35,737 bases of DNA from NCBI GenBank assembly GCA_902803495.1, contig CADCPY010000052.1, positions 1 to 35,737 on the forward strand, read 5' to 3'. The notes beneath the pieces are model-generated. The model did no database searches, was not told where the DNA came from, and saw only the letters and a list, made by a program, of their open reading frames with translations. Each line of letters begins with the position of its first letter. The stretch's first letter is position 1. Positions 6,926 through 14,279 of the stretch are shown here, in pieces. The position numbers and the translations under genes are program-made. This DNA is from an uncultured Erysipelotrichaceae bacterium. GTDB taxonomy: Bacteria > Bacillota_I > Bacilli_A > Erysipelotrichales > Erysipelotrichaceae.

Positions 6926-7216
6926 ATGTTAACAGGAAAGCAGAAAAGTTATTTACGCGGACTGATGAATACGGAAAAAGCGGTCTTCCAGATCGGAAAA
7001 GACGGCATTACGGAGAATCTGGTGATCTCTGTCAGCGATTATCTCGAAGCGCATGAGATCGTCAAGTTCAGTTTACTGAAAAGCTGCGACGCGGAATTAC
7101 GGGAGGTAGCCTTTGATCTGGCTTCCGCAACCCGTTCCGAAATCGTTCAGCTGATCGGTAGAACGGGTATTTTATACCGTCCGAGCAAAGAGAGAAAGAT
7201 CCATTTTCCGAAATAA
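6926..7216 (+). CDS. yhbY: YhbY-type CRM-domain RNA-binding protein
   Basis: 96 residues covering one CRM (YhbY) domain. Visible are the N-terminal LTGKQKSYLR, the GKDGITENL loop with the conserved basic surface, the EIVKFSLL strand, and a C-terminal GRTGILYR segment. YhbY associates with the large ribosomal subunit precursor in E. coli. It sits 2 bp after yqeH and 1 bp before the yqeK-like gene, as in the B. subtilis yqe operon, except that aroE between yqeH and yhbY is absent here. Confidence 0.94.
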   Translation: MLTGKQKSYLRGLMNTEKAVFQIGKDGITENLVISVSDYLEAHEIVKFSLLKSCDAELREVAFDLASATRSEIVQLIGRTGILYRPSKERKIHFPK

Positions 7217-7217
7217 G

Positions 7218-8009
7218 ATGAATAAGGCATACGTACGCGGTACATTCGATCCTTTTACACTAAAGGATCTTGATATTTTGAAGGAATATCTCGCCAAGGG
7301 ATATGATTTCATTGCGGTTTTGCTTATCGATGGCGAAAAATGTGAGGAGCGCAGGGCAATGGCAGGTCTTCTTCTGACTTCTCCTGAGATTCAGCTCAGT
7401 GAAGAAGCCGAAGGGGAAGAAATCGTTGACGAGCGTCTTGACCAGGGGCTTTTGGGAAAAGACTTTCTTTCCTTAAGCGCAGAGCAGGTCGACTATGCCG
7501 TAAAGCACTGTCTCTACGTGGCGGAGCTGGCGAAACGGACACTCAGCGACTACCGCTACCATCATGTTTCCTGCGTGGCGGATCTCGCTGCGGCTTTGGC
7601 AGAGCATTACGGTTTGCCGTACTATAAGGGCTATGCGGCGGGCTATCTGCATGATATTACCAAAGAGTGGGACAAAACGTACCATAAAGAATACATTGCG
7701 GCAAAGTGCCCGGAATATTTAGAGGAGAATGAAAAGAAATACCATCAGTATTCCGCAAGGATCTTTGCGAAAGAGAATCTCAGGATTACGGATGAGGATA
7801 TCCTGGATGCCATCGGCAACCATGTCAACGGCACCAGCGAGAAACTGCTGAGTAAAATCGTGTTCTGCTCGGATAAGATCGATGATTCCAGAGGCTTTGA
7901 CAATACGGAGATCAAAGCGCTCTGTTTTGAAGATTTGCCAAAGGCGTATGAGGTGATCAAGGAGCGCCAGAGGCAGCATTTACTGAAGAAAGGGATAGTG
8001 CATGAGTGA
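7218..8009 (+). CDS. yqeK: YqeK-type HD hydrolase with an eroded NadD domain at the N-terminus
   Basis: 263 residues. The C-terminal part (about 100-263) is a YqeK HD domain with RYHHVSCVADLAAALA, YLHD, DILDAIGNHVNG and FCSDKIDDSRGF. YqeK cleaves Ap4A symmetrically to two ADP. The N-terminal part starts like a nucleotidyltransferase (VRGTFDPF), but the HxGH motif is replaced by TLKD, no ISSTxxR motif is seen, and only about 90 residues remain of the usual roughly 190. A segment SAEQVDYAVKHCLYV resembles the last helix of NadD. I read this as a NadD-YqeK fusion whose NadD half has been internally deleted and is probably inactive. Starts 1 bp after yhbY and overlaps rsfS by 8 bp. Confidence 0.85.
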   Translation: MNKAYVRGTFDPFTLKDLDILKEYLAKGYDFIAVLLIDGEKCEERRAMAGLLLTSPEIQLSEEAEGEEIVDERLDQGLLGKDFLSLSAEQVDYAVKHCLYVAELAKRTLSDYRYHHVSCVADLAAALAEHYGLPYYKGYAAGYLHDITKEWDKTYHKEYIAAKCPEYLEENEKKYHQYSARIFAKENLRITDEDILDAIGNHVNGTSEKLLSKIVFCSDKIDDSRGFDNTEIKALCFEDLPKAYEVIKERQRQHLLKKGIVHE

Positions 8010-8346
8010 TTTACTGAAAACAGCCGTAAAGGCACTGGATGAGAAAAAGGCGGAGAACATCGTAGTGATGGACTTCCGCAGAGTTTCGCCATTGGCGGAC
8101 TATTTTGTCATCTCGCACGCGGATAACTTCCGGAAACTGGCCGCCATTGCCGATAATGTGGTGGACCGGCTGGAAGAAGCGGGCTATCCGGTCAAAAGCG
8201 TGGAAGGGGATGAGTCTTCCAACTGGATCCTCATCGATGCCTACGATGTTGTTGTTCATGTCTTTTTAAAGGAAGACCGGGTGTTCTACGGTCTGGAAAA
8301 ACTGTGGATGGACGTTCCGAGGATGGATGTCAATGAGCTCCTATAA
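8002..8346 (+). CDS. rsfS: Ribosomal silencing factor RsfS
   Basis: 114 residues, full family length. The conserved ADYFVISHADNFRKLAAIAD core, the EGDESSNWILIDA segment and VVHVF are all present. RsfS binds uL14 on the 50S subunit and blocks subunit joining in starvation. It overlaps both neighbours, in the same order as B. subtilis yqeK-yqeL-yqeM. Confidence 0.96.
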   Translation: MSDLLKTAVKALDEKKAENIVVMDFRRVSPLADYFVISHADNFRKLAAIADNVVDRLEEAGYPVKSVEGDESSNWILIDAYDVVVHVFLKEDRVFYGLEKLWMDVPRMDVNELL

Positions 8347-9040
8347 TATCTTAGCGGAATATTACGACGAGCTGATCATCGATCCCGACGGAGTGAAGCA
8401 GTGGGCGGACTTTACGGAAGCCCATTTAACAAAAGAAGGCAGGGTACTGGAACTGGCCAGCGGCAGCGGGGCCATTTCCGAAGCCTTAATGGAGCGGGGA
8501 TACGATCTGACGCTGAGTGATCTTTCGGAAGAGATGCTGAAGCGGGCCAAAGAGAAATTCCCGAATAAAGATGACATTTACGTACTGGACATGCGCGAGC
8601 TGAATCTGAAGGATAAGTACGACGGAATCCTCTGTTACAACGATTCCATCAACTACCTGACGGAAGAGGAAGAAATCAAGGCATGTTTCAAAGGTGTATA
8701 TGAAGCCCTGAAACAGGGCGGTACGTTCCTCTTTGATGCCCATACAACGGAACGGCTGGAAGAATTCCGCGAAGAGTATGTGGAAGAAGGAGAGATCAAA
8801 GACGCGCAGTATCAGTGGAGCATCCTCTCCGAAGAGGATTACCTGACGCATCACCTGACCTTCTGGATCAAGGATGAGACATATATGGAAGAACACGTGC
8901 AGCGCATCTATCCGCTTTCCTTTCTGAAGGACTGCCTAAAGGAAGCCGGATTTACGGTTTGCGTCTATACGGATTTTATTGAGAAAGAAACAGTACCGGG
9001 CGAAAAGTGGTATTTCGTCGCCCGGAAACAGGAGGATTAG
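8327..9040 (+). CDS. yqeM: YqeM-type SAM-dependent methyltransferase
   Basis: Up to 237 residues. The class I methyltransferase motif I is LELASGSGAISEAL, motif II is LTLSDLSEEML, and motif IV is YDGILCYNDSINYL. The substrate is unknown; the family is regularly linked to rsfS. The start may be ATG 8327 or ATG 8333; GAGG at 8319-8322 is 4 or 10 nt away, so neither is clearly better. Overlaps rsfS by up to 20 bp. Confidence 0.9.
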   Translation: MSMSSYNILAEYYDELIIDPDGVKQWADFTEAHLTKEGRVLELASGSGAISEALMERGYDLTLSDLSEEMLKRAKEKFPNKDDIYVLDMRELNLKDKYDGILCYNDSINYLTEEEEIKACFKGVYEALKQGGTFLFDAHTTERLEEFREEYVEEGEIKDAQYQWSILSEEDYLTHHLTFWIKDETYMEEHVQRIYPLSFLKDCLKEAGFTVCVYTDFIEKETVPGEKWYFVARKQED

Positions 9041-9043
9041 TTT

Positions 9044-9706
9044 ATGCTGGGTATCGTCTGTGCCATGGAGCGGGAAATCAGAGAAGTTCTGAAACACTGT
9101 ACAAATGTGCATACGGAACAAAAATACAATAAGACATTCCACCGGGGTGTATTAAACAATACGGAAGTCGTGGCGGTACAAAGCGGCATCGGCAAGGTCA
9201 CTGCGGCCATCACCACGGCGATTCTGTGCGAGAACTACCATCCGGACTACGTGATCAATGTCGGTATCGCCGGCGGATTAACGGAAGATCTCGGCGTACT
9301 GGACTGCGTTCTGGCTCAAAAGATCGATCAGTGGGACTACGATTCCCGGGCGCTGGGCGATCCGAGAGGGTACGACCTCAGTGAGAGAACGTGTTATGCC
9401 TCCGAAATCCTTAACAAAAAAATGTACAGTGCCATTCCGGAAGCCCGAATCGGGGCCATGGTGAGCGGAGATGCCTTCGTTTCGACGGAAGAGCAGAAAA
9501 ATGTCATAGCGGAATTCTTCCCGGAAGCCATTGCCTGCGACATGGAAGGGGCTGCCATTGCCTTGAGTGCCAGAGAGCACGGCGTGCCGTTTGCGATCTT
9601 ACGCACTATCTCCGACAGCGGCTCGGAAGTATCCTACAACGAGCTGTGCGAGATCGCCTCGAAGAAGGCCGGGGAATGCATTGCCAAGGTGTGCGAAAAT
9701 CTGTAA
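9044..9706 (+). CDS. mtnN: 5'-methylthioadenosine / S-adenosylhomocysteine nucleosidase
   Basis: 220 residues, typical of MTAN/Pfs. The N-terminal GIVCAMEREI, the INVGIAGGL phosphate/ribose loop, E168 in CDMEGAAIA and the catalytic D191 in TISDSGS are all seen. The enzyme removes adenine from MTA and SAH, recycling methylation by-products and feeding AI-2 formation if LuxS is present. AGGAGG lies ahead of ATG 9044, 3 bp after yqeM. It is the last gene of the repressor-yqeG operon, closed by a terminator. Confidence 0.95.
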   Translation: MLGIVCAMEREIREVLKHCTNVHTEQKYNKTFHRGVLNNTEVVAVQSGIGKVTAAITTAILCENYHPDYVINVGIAGGLTEDLGVLDCVLAQKIDQWDYDSRALGDPRGYDLSERTCYASEILNKKMYSAIPEARIGAMVSGDAFVSTEEQKNVIAEFFPEAIACDMEGAAIALSAREHGVPFAILRTISDSGSEVSYNELCEIASKKAGECIAKVCENL

Positions 9707-9734
9707 AGCTCATTTTGAGCTTTTTTCTTTTTTT
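9706..9734 (+). terminator. Terminator of the yqeG-mtnN operon
   Basis: AAGCTCA-TTT-TGAGCTT (9706-9722) followed by a long T-rich run to 9734. The stem begins at the last base of the mtnN stop codon. Confidence 0.9.
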
Positions 9735-9797
9735 GAAAAGAATTTGGGGAATCCAACACTATTTAAAGCGAATAAAGTGTACAATAATAAGAGAAGC

Positions 9798-9827
9798 ATG
9801 GATAAAAGAATATATTGGAGGGGTTAG
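9798..9827 (+). CDS. Possible 9-residue leader peptide before the pyrophosphatase gene
   Basis: ATG 9798 to TAG 9825-9827 encodes MDKRIYWRG. Its codons TGG-AGG-GGT contain the Shine-Dalgarno (GGAGGGG) of the next gene, whose ATG is 3 bp after the stop. Translation of the leader would cover that site. The leader's own binding site is weak (GAGAAG). May be chance. Confidence 0.25.
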   Translation: MDKRIYWRG

Positions 9828-9830
9828 CTT

Positions 9831-11471
9831 ATGAGTGCAGATACGCAGGTCTATGTAACAGGTCATATCAATCCGGACACGGATTCGATTGCTTCTGCCA
9901 TTGCCTACGCTTTCTTCAAGCGGTCCACGGGCGTACGCGCCGTGCCATGTCGCTTAGGAAAGCTGAATGTGGAAACCAAATATCTGTTGGAACGCTTCGG
10001 TTTTGAAGAGCCGATGTTATTAATGGACGCCAGAAAACGTCTGAATGAGATCGATCTGGATGAACCGTTTGCGATCAGCGACAGCTCCTCCATTCAGGAT
10101 ACGCTGCAGCTGATGGCCAAAAACCGCCAGACCAACTTCGGCGTGGTGGATGACGAGAAGAAACTGGTCGGCATCGTCAGCAAGTCCGATTTGGCTTCGG
10201 TCGGGTTAGGCGATACGGCGCTGGGCATTGAACTCTTGCGTCAGACACCGATCAGCTACATTGCCAAAGCCGTTAACGGAACGCTCGTCTACGACGATCC
10301 GGAAGCCCATATCAACGGCAAGGTCTCCATCATTGCCATCACGCAGAAACATCTCGAACTCTATGAGGTCAAAGACCGTATTGTTATTTTGGGTGACGAT
10401 CCGGAATCGCAGATTGAATTAATCAGGCGCGGCGCCGGTGCCATTATCTTAGTCTGGACAAAGGAAGTCCGCGATGACGTTCTGGAAGTTGCCAAAGAGT
10501 ACCACTGCCCGATCATTTTAAGCGGACACGGCTCCATGAACACCTCCCGTTACATCTACTTCGCGCCTCCTGTCTCCTTAGTGATGAGCCACAGGATGAT
10601 CACTTTCCGCGAAGATGAATTTGTGGAAGATGCCGGCAAGCGGATGGCAAACTACCGCTACCGGGCGTTCCCGGTGCTGGATGCGGAAGGACATCTGGTC
10701 GGGTATGTCAGCCGTTACCACGTCTTAAACTATCACAACAAGAAGATCATCATGGTGGACCACAACGAATTCTCACAATCCGTCAAGTCCATTGAAAAGG
10801 CGCAGTTACTGGAAGTGTTGGACCACCACAGAATCGCCGACTTTGCGACGAATCTGCCGGTGCAGTTTAGAAATGAGATCGTCGGCTCCACGGCTACGAT
10901 CGTTTCCAAGATCTTCCGGGAAAACCAGATCCCGGTACCGCCAAACTATGCGGGATTATTACTGGGAGCCATTCTTTCGGATACACTCATGTTTGAATCT
11001 CCGACCACCACACCGTTAGACCATGAATGCGCCAATATGCTGGCAGCCATTGCCAATCTGGATATTGAGGAGTTCGGTCAGGAAATGTTCCGCGCCGCCA
11101 GTGAAGCGGAGGATGTTTCCATGAAGGAGCGCCTCACCCAGGATATCAAGTACTTCGATATCCACGGCTGCAAGACGATGGTTTCGCAGATCATCGTAGC
11201 CGAAACGGAACCTTATCTCGACAGGGAACTCGAAATCATGCATGCGGTGGAGAGCTTAAGCAAGAAGAAGAGTCTCGACCTCTGCGTCCTGTCACTGACG
11301 GGCATTATCGACCGCGGCTCGCGGTTCTATGCGGCCGGCGAAAAGGCCAAGTGGGTCACGGAAGCCTTCCCGAACAAGGAAGGGGAAGAGCATTCCCTGC
11401 AGGACGGCATTCTTTCCAGAAAGCAGCAGATCGTTCCGATCTTAACGGACATCATTGCCAAATATGCCTAA
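9831..11471 (+). CDS. CBS-DRTGG-containing Mn-dependent inorganic pyrophosphatase (family II)
   Basis: 546 residues. The N-terminal DHH domain has GHINPDTDS. A CBS pair interrupted by a DRTGG domain follows (about 75-300; for example NFGVVDDEKKLVGIVSKSDL and FPVLDAEGHLVGYVSRYHV). The rest of the DHH catalytic domain comes next (VDHNEFSQS, LDHHRIAD), then a C-terminal DHHA2 domain. The family hydrolyses pyrophosphate with Mn2+ or Co2+. CBS-DRTGG forms are inhibited by AMP/ADP and activated by diadenosine polyphosphates such as Ap4A. That fits with the yqeK Ap4A hydrolase 2 kb upstream. A -10-like TACAAT lies at 9779-9784; the terminator before it makes this a separate unit. Confidence 0.94.
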   Translation: MSADTQVYVTGHINPDTDSIASAIAYAFFKRSTGVRAVPCRLGKLNVETKYLLERFGFEEPMLLMDARKRLNEIDLDEPFAISDSSSIQDTLQLMAKNRQTNFGVVDDEKKLVGIVSKSDLASVGLGDTALGIELLRQTPISYIAKAVNGTLVYDDPEAHINGKVSIIAITQKHLELYEVKDRIVILGDDPESQIELIRRGAGAIILVWTKEVRDDVLEVAKEYHCPIILSGHGSMNTSRYIYFAPPVSLVMSHRMITFREDEFVEDAGKRMANYRYRAFPVLDAEGHLVGYVSRYHVLNYHNKKIIMVDHNEFSQSVKSIEKAQLLEVLDHHRIADFATNLPVQFRNEIVGSTATIVSKIFRENQIPVPPNYAGLLLGAILSDTLMFESPTTTPLDHECANMLAAIANLDIEEFGQEMFRAASEAEDVSMKERLTQDIKYFDIHGCKTMVSQIIVAETEPYLDRELEIMHAVESLSKKKSLDLCVLSLTGIIDRGSRFYAAGEKAKWVTEAFPNKEGEEHSLQDGILSRKQQIVPILTDIIAKYA

Positions 11472-11475
11472 AACG

Positions 11476-11509
11476 AAGCAGTCTCATAGTTGAGACTGCT
11501 TTTCTTTTT
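11476..11509 (+). terminator. Terminator of the pyrophosphatase gene
   Basis: An 11-bp stem AAGCAGTCTCA (11476-11486) with 11491-11501, a TAGT loop, then a T-rich tail. Confidence 0.92.
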
Positions 11510-11521
11510 CATCATAAGAAA

Positions 11522-11547
11522 AGAGCATTTCGTTTATGAAATGCTCT
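11522..11547. terminator. Hairpin between convergent genes, probably bidirectional
   Basis: AGAGCATTTC (11522-11531), 6-nt loop, perfect complement 11538-11547. GTTTTTC follows on the plus strand and TTTCTTATG on the minus strand. It lies 6 bp past the stop of the minus-strand gene. Confidence 0.75.
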
Positions 11548-11553
11548 GTTTTT

Positions 11554-12090
11554 CTAGTCGATCGGCTGGTCGATGCGCTCTTCCTTTTCGTAGTCGCCGT
11601 GCCAGATGCCGTTTTCATACATCCAGTCCTTTAAGTCGGAGGAAGTCATCGGGTTGTCCTTGTCCCATGAGAGCTTGCTGAGGATAACCATCTTCTTCTC
11701 CACATTCTGTACGGCCACAAATGCCGGAATGTATTCCACGCCCCAGACGCTGGTGCGGTAGTGCATCGTGTCCGGAGCTTCCTTGAAGTCCACCATCTTG
11801 ATGTCATCAAAGGAATCCTCTTCCAGCTCCTCCAATAACGGCTTCATGACGTAATCCCTCACATACATGGTGTCGGCGGAATCCGGATCGCAAAGCCAGA
11901 AGAAATGGATCTCGCCGTCTCTGAGCACATATTCCTCCGCGTTGGCGTAGGTCAGATTCAGAGCGTCCGATGAGATCGGTTTTTTATCGACAGGCGTGAT
12001 TTCCTTCGGGGAAAAATAGGCGTGCAGCAGCACACCGGTCAGAATGAAGGCAATCGCCAGAACTACTAACTGCGTGATCTTGGTCTTCAT
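11554..12090 (-). CDS. Membrane-anchored thioredoxin-like protein lacking CxxC
   Basis: 178 residues. Residues 7-26 are one hydrophobic segment (LVVLAIAFILTGVLLHAYF), so an N-terminal anchor with an extracytoplasmic domain is likely. The domain has a thioredoxin-like outline: strand EIHFFWLC where the active-site CxxC would sit (here a single Cys in CDPDS), then IKMVDF, and YIPAFVAV in the position of the cis-Pro loop. With one Cys it would not be an ordinary disulfide oxidoreductase. It resembles bacteriocin-transport-accessory-type proteins in outline only. GGAG lies 7 nt upstream of ATG 12090. Divergent from dnaD. Confidence 0.65.
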   Translation of the reverse strand: MKTKITQLVVLAIAFILTGVLLHAYFSPKEITPVDKKPISSDALNLTYANAEEYVLRDGEIHFFWLCDPDSADTMYVRDYVMKPLLEELEEDSFDDIKMVDFKEAPDTMHYRTSVWGVEYIPAFVAVQNVEKKMVILSKLSWDKDNPMTSSDLKDWMYENGIWHGDYEKEERIDQPID

Positions 12091-12181
12091 AAATCTCCTT
12101 CGTGCTTACTACTCTACCACCTTTCACCCGCAAGTGCAAACCTTCTGATTTCCCTGCGCATAGGGATTCTCTTTACATTCA

Positions 12182-12190
12182 TGGTATAAT
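12182..12190 (+). promoter_or_regulatory. Extended -10 promoter of dnaD-nth
   Basis: TGG-TATAAT (TG 12182-12183, TATAAT 12185-12190), a perfect -10 with the TGn extension; no good -35 at the usual distance. It lies 25 bp before the dnaD start. Confidence 0.65.
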
Positions 12191-12215
12191 GAAAGGGAAG
12201 AAAGGCGGTGAAACA

Positions 12216-12719
12216 ATGGAAAAATGGTGGAATGAAACCTTCTTTAACCGCAGGAACTGGATTCTGGAAAACTATCAGAATCTGAATCTGACTGCCGCGG
12301 AGGGACTGATTCTTTTAACGGTGGACTACATGAATGAATTCGGGAAGGAGTTTACCATTCAGACATTGGCAGACAAGCTGCATTTGGATGTGAAAACGGT
12401 GGACCAGACGATCTCGTTACTGGCGACCAAGGGCTATTTGAAGATTGCTTCCGACGGCAAGCGGATCCGCTTTCTGATCGACGGAGTCTTCGATTCCCCG
12501 AAGGTCTCCTTTACCAAGCTATCCTCCATTTTTGAGATCTTTGAAGAGGAGATGGGACGCACCTTAAACCAGAATGAGCTCCGTGAGATCAATGAGTGGC
12601 TGGAGAAATACAAGGAGGAAGATATCCTGTATTCCCTCCGTCAGGCTTCAATCTACGGTAAGAAGAATTTCGGATATATCCGCACGATTCTCGAAAGCAA
12701 GGGGAAATCCTCGACATGA
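12216..12719 (+). CDS. dnaD: DnaD-like replication initiation protein
   Basis: 167 residues from ATG 12216, behind AAAGGCGG; the longer frame from 12102 would place the promoter inside the gene. Residues 1-95 form the winged-helix N-terminal domain (EGLILLTVDYMNEFGKEF, then a turn VKTVDQTISLLATKGYLKI). Residues about 105-160 form the DnaD/DnaB2 domain, ending with the YGKKNFGYIRTIL motif that contributes to DNA binding. DnaD acts in helicase loading with DnaA, DnaB and DnaI in Firmicutes. It overlaps nth by 4 bp (ATGA), matching the B. subtilis dnaD-nth pair. Confidence 0.92.
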   Translation: MEKWWNETFFNRRNWILENYQNLNLTAAEGLILLTVDYMNEFGKEFTIQTLADKLHLDVKTVDQTISLLATKGYLKIASDGKRIRFLIDGVFDSPKVSFTKLSSIFEIFEEEMGRTLNQNELREINEWLEKYKEEDILYSLRQASIYGKKNFGYIRTILESKGKSST

Positions 12720-13345
12720 CGCCGCAGGAGATCTACGAGAACCTGTATGAACTCTTCCCGGACGCTCAATGTGAACTGATTCATCAGAATGCCTTTGAGA
12801 TGGCCATTGCGGTGCTTCTGAGCGCGCAGACCACGGATAAAAGTGTCAATAAGGTTACACCGGCGCTTTTTGCGCGCTACCCAAATGCCAAAGCCTTGTC
12901 CGAGGCGGACGTGACGGAAGTGGAAGGAATCCTGCATTCGCTGGGACTTTACCGCAATAAGGCGAGAAACATCATCCGCTTAGCCAATGAGCTGCTCGAA
13001 AACTTTAACGGGGAAATGCCGCAGACCCGGGAAAAACTCATGACATTGAGCGGAATCGGCCGCAAGAGCGCTAACGTCATTCTGATCGAATGTTTTGATA
13101 CGCCGGCTATTCCTGTGGATACCCATGTGGAACGCGTCTGTAAGCGCCTGAAACTGGCGAAGGAAGCGGACAGCGTGCTGGATGTGGAACGCAAGCTGGC
13201 CAGAAAGTACCCGAAGGAGCAGTGGCGCAAGATGCACCACATGCTGATCTTCTTCGGCAGATACCGCTGCAAGAGCCAGCACCCACTCTGTGAGGGATGT
13301 CCGTTTGCCGCGTTCTGCCGCTATCAGAAAGAAAAGGCAAAATAA
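12716..13345 (+). CDS. nth: Endonuclease III (DNA glycosylase/AP lyase)
   Basis: 209 residues. The helix-hairpin-helix is LSGIGRKSANVIL with catalytic K117; D135 lies in VDTHVERV. The C-terminal [4Fe-4S] ligands have the pattern C-x6-C-x2-C-x5-C (CKSQHPLCEGCPFAAFC). It removes oxidised pyrimidines in base excision repair. In B. subtilis the next genes are ypoC, ponA and recU; here ponA and recU lie 9 kb away on the other strand, so the block has been rearranged. Confidence 0.96.
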   Translation: MTPQEIYENLYELFPDAQCELIHQNAFEMAIAVLLSAQTTDKSVNKVTPALFARYPNAKALSEADVTEVEGILHSLGLYRNKARNIIRLANELLENFNGEMPQTREKLMTLSGIGRKSANVILIECFDTPAIPVDTHVERVCKRLKLAKEADSVLDVERKLARKYPKEQWRKMHHMLIFFGRYRCKSQHPLCEGCPFAAFCRYQKEKAK

Positions 13346-13374
13346 AACCGATCGTCGACAGAAGACAGTCGGTT
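13346..13374 (+). terminator. Weak hairpin after nth
   Basis: AACCGATCGTC (13346-13356) can pair with GACAGTCGGTT (13364-13374) with two mismatched positions. There is no T-run, so termination is doubtful. A -10-like TATCAT/CATAAT follows at about 13375-13384. Confidence 0.3.
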
Positions 13375-13408
13375 ATATCATAATTTCAAAAGATTAAGGA
13401 GAAACACA

Positions 13409-14227
13409 ATGAGAAAGATAATGAAGACGTTACTGATCCTGCTTCTGGGACTCAGTATGGCTGCCTGCAGCAATACACCGACGCCGTCTCCGGAACCGAC
13501 TCCAACACCGGAGCCGACACCGTCCGAAGATGACGGACCAAGCGGGTCGAAGGCTTCCGATTACTACGGCACTTACATGCTGGTCGATGTCGCGGGCAGT
13601 AAACTTGATACCTATGGGGAATACGTCCGTCGCTCGACCCGGGCAAAAATAAGAGCAGAGGGGACGGCAGGAGAGTTTCATGTCGGAGACAGTACGTATC
13701 TGCTCAGTGGCGGCACGGAATATCCGTTAACGGTCGTAATCGACGGCAACAAGGCCGGCCTGGTTGCGGAAGGCGAAAATAAGAGAAATGTGGATAATGT
13801 GTTCGGTGCCGATGCCACCATGGAATTTGAATATGACACGATCAAAGTCTGTACGCCGAACGAGGAGTATATCTTCCGCTACCAGTACACTTCTCCGGAT
13901 TATAACGAAAAGCAGCATTACGGCAAATATCAGATCGTCCTGGCCTCCGAATACGGCGAAGACAAGACATTTGAAGATGCTTCGAAATTCTGGGGTGATG
14001 TCTGGGATGAAGAGAGATACTGGATCGAATTCGGTGAAACTTCCAAGGTCCGTTTTGCGGAGATCAATAACGGGGAAGAAACGGAAATTCAGGTGGATTA
14101 TCAGGGCGGATATATTTCCTATACAAATACCGTAACGGGAGAAACGGACTATATCGCCGCGGACTTCTCCGGAGGCGGTGCCGTGATCCTCTTTACCAGA
14201 AATTACATCACGCGCTTTGTCAAATAA
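13409..14227 (+). CDS. Predicted lipoprotein, function unknown
   Basis: 272 residues. A type II signal peptide ends in the lipobox LSMAAC, with the lipidated Cys at about residue 20. A Pro-Thr-rich spacer follows (residues 23-40, repeats of PTPEP) like those used to cross the wall. The mature domain is beta-rich and acidic, starting YYGTYMLVDVAGSKLD; two related stretches (YYGTYMLV and YGKYQIVL) may mark two lipocalin-like halves. AAGGAG precedes ATG 13409. I do not recognise the family. The PBP in this window carries a similar Pro-Thr-rich tail. Confidence 0.8.
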   Translation: MRKIMKTLLILLLGLSMAACSNTPTPSPEPTPTPEPTPSEDDGPSGSKASDYYGTYMLVDVAGSKLDTYGEYVRRSTRAKIRAEGTAGEFHVGDSTYLLSGGTEYPLTVVIDGNKAGLVAEGENKRNVDNVFGADATMEFEYDTIKVCTPNEEYIFRYQYTSPDYNEKQHYGKYQIVLASEYGEDKTFEDASKFWGDVWDEERYWIEFGETSKVRFAEINNGEETEIQVDYQGGYISYTNTVTGETDYIAADFSGGGAVILFTRNYITRFVK

Positions 14228-14240
14228 GTCAGGGACAAAC

Positions 14241-14270
14241 AAAAGGCTGTATCGTAGGATGCAGCCTTTT
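14241..14270. terminator. Terminator between convergent lipoprotein and MORN-AAA genes
   Basis: A 13-bp stem with one G-U pair (14241-14253 with 14258-14270) and a GTAG loop; AAAA and TTTT ends allow use in both directions. Confidence 0.8.
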
Positions 14271-14279
14271 GATTTTGTT

